From Desulfoprunum sp. (lineage in GTDB: Bacteria > Desulfobacterota > Desulfobulbia > Desulfobulbales > Desulfocapsaceae): 9,873 nucleotides of DNA. Location: positions 1 through 9,873 of the forward strand of contig JAUYSF010000166.1 of the NCBI GenBank assembly GCA_030696435.1, in the 5' to 3' direction. This document shows positions 6,562 through 9,873 of this stretch, piece after piece (within the stretch, counting starts at the first letter, position 1; each line of letters starts with the position of its first letter). A program made the translations under genes and the position numbers. The notes under the pieces were generated by a model, which was not told where the DNA came from, did no database searches, and saw nothing but the letters and a program-made list of their open reading frames with translations.

Positions 6562-6682
6562 AGCCCCTTCCAGGGGCTAAGCCGTTGTCAAAAAATAACA
6601 TGGCCAGAGAAATGTCTGGAACGGCATAAGGAGCCGTAAGGAAATGGTTTGAAATGGCCAGGTTATTTCCTAACGGCTCCTA
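6562..6682. repeat. Cluster of nested and competing inverted repeats (MITE-like element or structured RNA)
   Basis: Five inverted repeats pack into 121 bases without a reading frame. (1) AGCCCC 6562-6567 with GGGGCT 6573-6578. (2) GCCGTT 6581-6586 with AACGGC 6620-6625, enclosing (3) CCAGA 6604-6608 with TCTGG 6615-6619. (4) ATAACATGGCCA 6595-6606 with TGGCCAGGTTAT 6655-6666, one mismatch. (5) TAAGGAGCCGTAAGGAAAT 6627-6645 with the near-complement ATTTCCTAACGGCTCCTA 6665-6682. Pairs 2/3 and 4 exclude each other, so at least two alternative folds exist. No long T-run follows any stem, which argues against a simple terminator. A decayed or non-autonomous transposable element is my leading reading; a structured leader of the minus-strand gene at 6501 is the alternative. 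Confidence 0.6.
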
Positions 6683-6856
6683 AAACCTTCTCCAGCTTAT
6701 CTTGTTTTTATATCACAAACAATACATTTCCCAGGATGCCCGAAAAGCACAATACGCTACCGGTGCTCCCAGCAATTCAGCACCTGAACAGTTTCGAGAA
6801 TGTGACCCAAAATGACATTACGAGTTGACATAAATGTAAGAGGCTATGCATGCAAC
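6683..6856. other. Gene-free spacer downstream of psd
   Basis: No coding frame with family features is seen. There is one small inverted repeat, GGTGCT 6762-6767 with AGCACC 6779-6784, and a TGCATGCA palindrome (6846-6853) just past the psd stop. No convincing terminator for the minus-strand psd operon is visible. Confidence 0.4.
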
Positions 6857-7891
6857 TCAAAGATAATTTGAGAACTCTTTTCTCCGAGCCAACGTGGAGC
6901 GAACCCGGATATCGGTTTCGACCAGCGGGCTGCCAGTCCCACCGACAAATCGGCTGTGGACGCCACTGCGCCGTGAGTTGCTGATCAAATCGGCAGAAAA
7001 ATCGATTCTCCCCGGTTTAAACAGCAGGACATCGGTTGAACTGCCGGGTCGATACATACTCTTCGGGCAACCTTTGTGAACAAAGAGTCCGGGCCGGACC
7101 GGCTCGGGATCGTCATAGCCCGTTCTGCTGTACCTCTGCACAATATCACCGATCATCAGGGCGACAATCTCCACCATGATAACAAGCCCCACCAACGAAC
7201 CGCCTTTGACGTCGGTATCGATAACGGTAACCACCCGCCGGTTCTTCGAATAGATCGAAGCCACGGCGACCGAGGCCAGGGGATTGCAGGAGTGGTAGAT
7301 GCCGTCCACCTCATAGATGTCCAGCACCCGGCCGGAGACCGGCAGATGGTTGTAGTGGTATTTGTCCGGGGTGAGACGACAGACGGCGAAATCTCCACCG
7401 TAGAAATGGGCCGGCCATGGGCTGTCGCGGCCGAGCAGTTCTTCGAGATCGAAAAACTTTTCCTTGATGAACAGAGACGAGGTCTCGGCAAACGAACCAA
7501 TCAACAGGCGGGCATCGGCCGGCGAGACGATGATTGCCGGATCGTCATCCATCGGCCGCAGCTCCCCGTAACGGATCTGCCTCTCAAAGATCCGCCGCAT
7601 GCTGCTGTACCAGCTGAGGGGTTCGAGGCATTCTCGCGGGTCGATACCGAGACGACCAAAGCTTTTCTCCACCCGGCTACGGTAGCCGCCGGGAATATCG
7701 TAATAGCAGAAACCAAGAAGACTCGACATTCTGGCGGAGGTCAGAGCCCGAAACATCGCCGGGGCATTTTCACGTAGATTGTTGTAGAGAAAGGCGACCA
7801 CCTGATCGCCGATCAGTTGTTCGGTCATAACCCGGCCTGAAGTGCGGTCGATATACTGGTGACGAATATTGGTGGCAGGTTGAGTACTCAT
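6857..7891 (-). CDS. psd: Phosphatidylserine decarboxylase proenzyme
   Basis: The product has 344 residues. Psd decarboxylates phosphatidylserine to phosphatidylethanolamine at the inner membrane, using a pyruvoyl group made by self-cleavage. The typical N-terminal block is present (QYIDRTSGRVMTEQLIGD, 12-29; RALTSARMSSLLGF near 48-61). Then come IVSPADAR (catalytic Asp), the block ending DKYHYNHLPVSG (catalytic His), YHSCNP, NRRVVTVIDTDV and VEIVALMIGDI. The cleavage motif is PGSST, with processing expected between G283 and S284, leaving a C-terminal alpha chain of 61 residues that begins with the pyruvoyl precursor Ser. The chain ends with SPLVETDIRVRSTLA, also typical. All three members of the Asp-His-Ser processing set appear intact, so an active enzyme is expected. 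ATG 7889-7891 overlaps the TGA of the upstream gene (ATGA) with AGAAAAG just before it, so translation is coupled to the unknown 661-residue-plus protein. Confidence 0.95.
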   Translation of the reverse strand: MSTQPATNIRHQYIDRTSGRVMTEQLIGDQVVAFLYNNLRENAPAMFRALTSARMSSLLGFCYYDIPGGYRSRVEKSFGRLGIDPRECLEPLSWYSSMRRIFERQIRYGELRPMDDDPAIIVSPADARLLIGSFAETSSLFIKEKFFDLEELLGRDSPWPAHFYGGDFAVCRLTPDKYHYNHLPVSGRVLDIYEVDGIYHSCNPLASVAVASIYSKNRRVVTVIDTDVKGGSLVGLVIMVEIVALMIGDIVQRYSRTGYDDPEPVRPGLFVHKGCPKSMYRPGSSTDVLLFKPGRIDFSADLISNSRRSGVHSRFVGGTGSPLVETDIRVRSTLARRKEFSNYL

Positions 7892-9873
7892 CTTTTCTGC
7901 AGCTGTTCATGGTGGATAACCGCCAGACAGATCTGCAGCAGGTTTTGCAGAATATCCGGGGCAGCCGTCTCGTCGAGGACTCTATCGCTGTTTTCTCTGA
8001 CATAGGCCGCAGCAGAACGGTCAAGGCCTACCATAACCTGCCGGAGATGCGGATCCCCCTGCCTTTCCAAACGTTCACAGTCTTCGGCCAGGACACTGAG
8101 CCCTTCCCCGGTATGCAGTCTCTTCAGGGTGGTGCGATAATAGTGCTCGGTGGCGCCGTTGAAGACATCCGCCGGGGTTTTCTGGGGTTTCGCCCGGCAG
8201 TTTGAGGCCTGCATGGCGCCTTTGATCAGCTTGTCCAGGGCCGTGCCGCCGTGGTCGGCAAGGCGATGTCTGAGATTTTCGATGGTGCCGGCCAAACCCA
8301 GTTCCTCAATCAGCTCTTTGCCGTCGATCTCGATCACCTCGAGCAAGGCCAGGCGGTACTCATTGATCTTGATCCGGATATAGCCTTTATAGCGGCTGCT
8401 GTTACGCTGGTTTTTGACGTGGCTGAGGATCTTTCTTAAGAACCGGTTCGGGGTGTCGGCCCTGACGAAAAAGGTCGGGATGCCGATGGCCCCGGCAAAG
8501 AAGATCTGCCGGCGTTCACTCTCGACCGAAGGCTGGTCGGGGATATCCCGGTGGTGTACCCGTTCCTCGATGATGTAGCGGTAGGCCAGGGCCGTGACGA
8601 GATTCTGCAGATCGACAGCGCCTGCCATATCGCCCAGCAGGCTGTGGAAGAGTGAGTAGCTGCGGCCCTCAAAGCCCGCATAACCGATAGTGCTGAATTC
8701 CCGCTGCCGGTAAGGCAGATACATGGCCATGCGTTGATCAAAGACCCCCAGTTCGGCCAGCTCTTGCTTGAGGCGGAGCTGGTTGCCGGGTTGACCGTCC
8801 AGGGCGGGACAGGTCTCGGTCGACAGCAGGGTTACCAGATAGTCGATGAGGCGGAAATCGGGTATCAGATCACCATGCAGTCGCAGACACCTGGCCAGCA
8901 GCTGATCAAGCGAGCGAGGGCCGAAGGGGGTGAAGGCATGCCCGAGAAAACCCAAGTCGGCCTTTTTCTGCCAACGCCGCCAGAGCATACGCAGGTGGGT
9001 GTAATCGAGTTCATGGGGCAGAAACCCGAGGACCTTTTCCGGATGAAAATCGGCAAAATCAATACGATAAGGCGCGGCGGTATAGGTGGTGACGAAGAGC
9101 GGCAGAAAGTGCTCAACAATCTTGATCACCAAATCGCCCATATATTTTTCGACAGTCGGGGTGAAACCCGAGCCGCTGTCGGCGGCCAGCGAAGTAAGGA
9201 TGGTGCTGCCTAAAGAAACATGGGTACCGTTATTGGCCAGACAGGTATTCGAGGTGTTGGGCAGGGTCACCAGATTGTTGGTGATGATACCGGCGTCTTT
9301 CAGTTTGCCGATGGTGTTGAGCTGGCTGCGTGACAGGGTCCGGTGGCACAGCGCCATATACTGGTGCTTCTCTTCGCCCCGGTCCCAACCGGACAGGCAG
9401 GGACTCATAAACAGGTGGCGGTAGAAGCCGTCCGGCACGATCTCGTTGAGTTTTTTCTGGCGATACGGGGCGTGGGGCGCGTTGTAGAGCAGACACTTCT
9501 GGCCTGATTCCACAAGGCCCAATTTGCTGTTGGCGTACTGCACGAGGATCTGACTGAGGAGAAAACTCCTGGCCGTCTCGCGGGCCGCCATCCTGCCGAC
9601 CTGGCCGTCTGGCGCCACCGGGATGGTAAAGGACAGAATCTCCGGCGAGGTATTATCACTGAGAAAATGCGGCAGTAGATCGCGGCCGGCCTTGAAGATA
9701 ACCGGTGAGATCGAGGCGGAACTGCCGATTGCATCGGCCAGGGCCAGTTTCAGCAGGTAGCTGATCGGCAGCCGCAACCATGTCTGGCCTTTGACTACAA
9801 CAGAGAACCGCTGCAGATCCTCCCGCTTCGGACCGTCGGGCTGGTTCTTATCGGCCAGGAGATCATGGTTGAG
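7888..9873 (-). CDS. Large soluble protein of unknown function coupled to psd; 5' end outside window
   Basis: The frame is open to the window edge, giving 661 visible residues. The TTG at 9775-9777 is internal, since 32 sensible codons precede it, and the true start is beyond 9873. I do not recognise a named family. No membrane segment or signal peptide is seen in the visible part. Conspicuous blocks likely to be conserved are LPNTSNTCLANNGTHVSLGS (9235-9294), rich in Asn, Thr and Ser, and ADFHPE...FLPHELDYTHLRMLWRRW (within 9001-9087), with clustered His, Asp, Glu and Arg suggestive of a metal or phosphate site. The C-terminal third (YKGYIRIKINEYRLALLEVIE onward) is highly charged and helical. 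Base composition matches psd. The TGA at 7888-7890 overlaps the psd ATG, so the two products are made together. A role in phospholipid metabolism or membrane stress is inferred from context only. Confidence 0.85.
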   Translation of the reverse strand, partial: LNHDLLADKNQPDGPKREDLQRFSVVVKGQTWLRLPISYLLKLALADAIGSSASISPVIFKAGRDLLPHFLSDNTSPEILSFTIPVAPDGQVGRMAARETARSFLLSQILVQYANSKLGLVESGQKCLLYNAPHAPYRQKKLNEIVPDGFYRHLFMSPCLSGWDRGEEKHQYMALCHRTLSRSQLNTIGKLKDAGIITNNLVTLPNTSNTCLANNGTHVSLGSTILTSLAADSGSGFTPTVEKYMGDLVIKIVEHFLPLFVTTYTAAPYRIDFADFHPEKVLGFLPHELDYTHLRMLWRRWQKKADLGFLGHAFTPFGPRSLDQLLARCLRLHGDLIPDFRLIDYLVTLLSTETCPALDGQPGNQLRLKQELAELGVFDQRMAMYLPYRQREFSTIGYAGFEGRSYSLFHSLLGDMAGAVDLQNLVTALAYRYIIEERVHHRDIPDQPSVESERRQIFFAGAIGIPTFFVRADTPNRFLRKILSHVKNQRNSSRYKGYIRIKINEYRLALLEVIEIDGKELIEELGLAGTIENLRHRLADHGGTALDKLIKGAMQASNCRAKPQKTPADVFNGATEHYYRTTLKRLHTGEGLSVLAEDCERLERQGDPHLRQVMVGLDRSAAAYVRENSDRVLDETAAPDILQNLLQICLAVIHHEQLQKR

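Noticed and set aside
6586..6591. A perfect TTGACA (-35 like) on the minus strand upstream of the propeller gene
   Set aside because: The hexamer 17 bases downstream is AGGGGC, unlike a -10 box, and the site lies inside the inverted-repeat cluster.
6707..6712. TATAAA on the minus strand as a -10 box for a long leader of the gene at 6501
   Set aside because: No acceptable -35 lies 16-18 bases upstream; it is AT-rich sequence that could match by chance.
6825..6853. TTGACA on the plus strand near the psd 3' end as a promoter
   Set aside because: The sequence at -10 distance is GCATGC and no plus-strand gene follows.
7076..7777. A 233-codon plus-strand frame opposite psd
   Set aside because: psd on the minus strand is unambiguous; the antisense product shows no domain features and no ribosome site.
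8734..9213. A 159-codon plus-strand frame opposite the large unknown gene
   Set aside because: Gln/Gly-rich antisense composition without motifs; the minus frame is continuous over 1986 bases and coupled to psd.
9775..9777. TTG as the start of the large unknown protein
   Set aside because: The same frame stays open for 32 more sensible codons to the window edge, so the start is most likely outside.

Overview
The window looks like chromosome from a Gram-negative, moderately GC-rich bacterium. The gene content (periplasmic glucan synthesis, a PagL-type lipid A deacylase, a proteobacterial-style phosphatidylserine decarboxylase) and the sequence style suggest Desulfobacterota (former Deltaproteobacteria, perhaps Desulfobulbales-like). 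This assignment is inference from remembered family resemblance, not a database result.

Left part (1-3652, + strand): the 3' end of opgG, a small 84-residue ORF, a short form of opgH and a PagL-like lipid A 3-O-deacylase gene follow one another with tiny gaps or ATGA overlaps and probably form one envelope-remodelling operon. OpgH makes and exports linear beta-1,2-glucan, OpgG acts on it in the periplasm, and the PagL-like protein would trim lipid A in the outer membrane. The small ORF sits where the N-terminal cytoplasmic extension of a full-length OpgH would be encoded and ends in a motif resembling that extension. A large perfect palindrome (3654-3720) closes the operon and runs into the start region of the next gene, an exported protein of unknown function (3730-4443, +).

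Middle (4477-6501, - strand): a polytopic Lgt-like membrane protein that appears to lack key Lgt residues, preceded by a strikingly AT-rich gene for a membrane-anchored beta-propeller protein of the GINT1 N-terminal-like family. The AT-rich gene is probably a horizontal acquisition. Upstream of it lies a gene-free stretch (6502-6856) whose first half holds several nested and competing inverted repeats, either a MITE-like element or a structured RNA.

Right part (6857-9873, - strand): a very large, unrecognised soluble protein (661 residues visible, 5' end outside the window) whose stop codon overlaps the start of a phosphatidylserine decarboxylase gene (ATGA). This is a translationally coupled pair linking the unknown protein to phospholipid synthesis.

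Taken together, nearly every recognisable gene concerns the cell envelope: periplasmic glucan, lipid A, phospholipid, and probably a lipoprotein-like or glycan modification. The most interesting loci are the split OpgH arrangement, the unknown protein coupled to psd, and the two palindromic elements.
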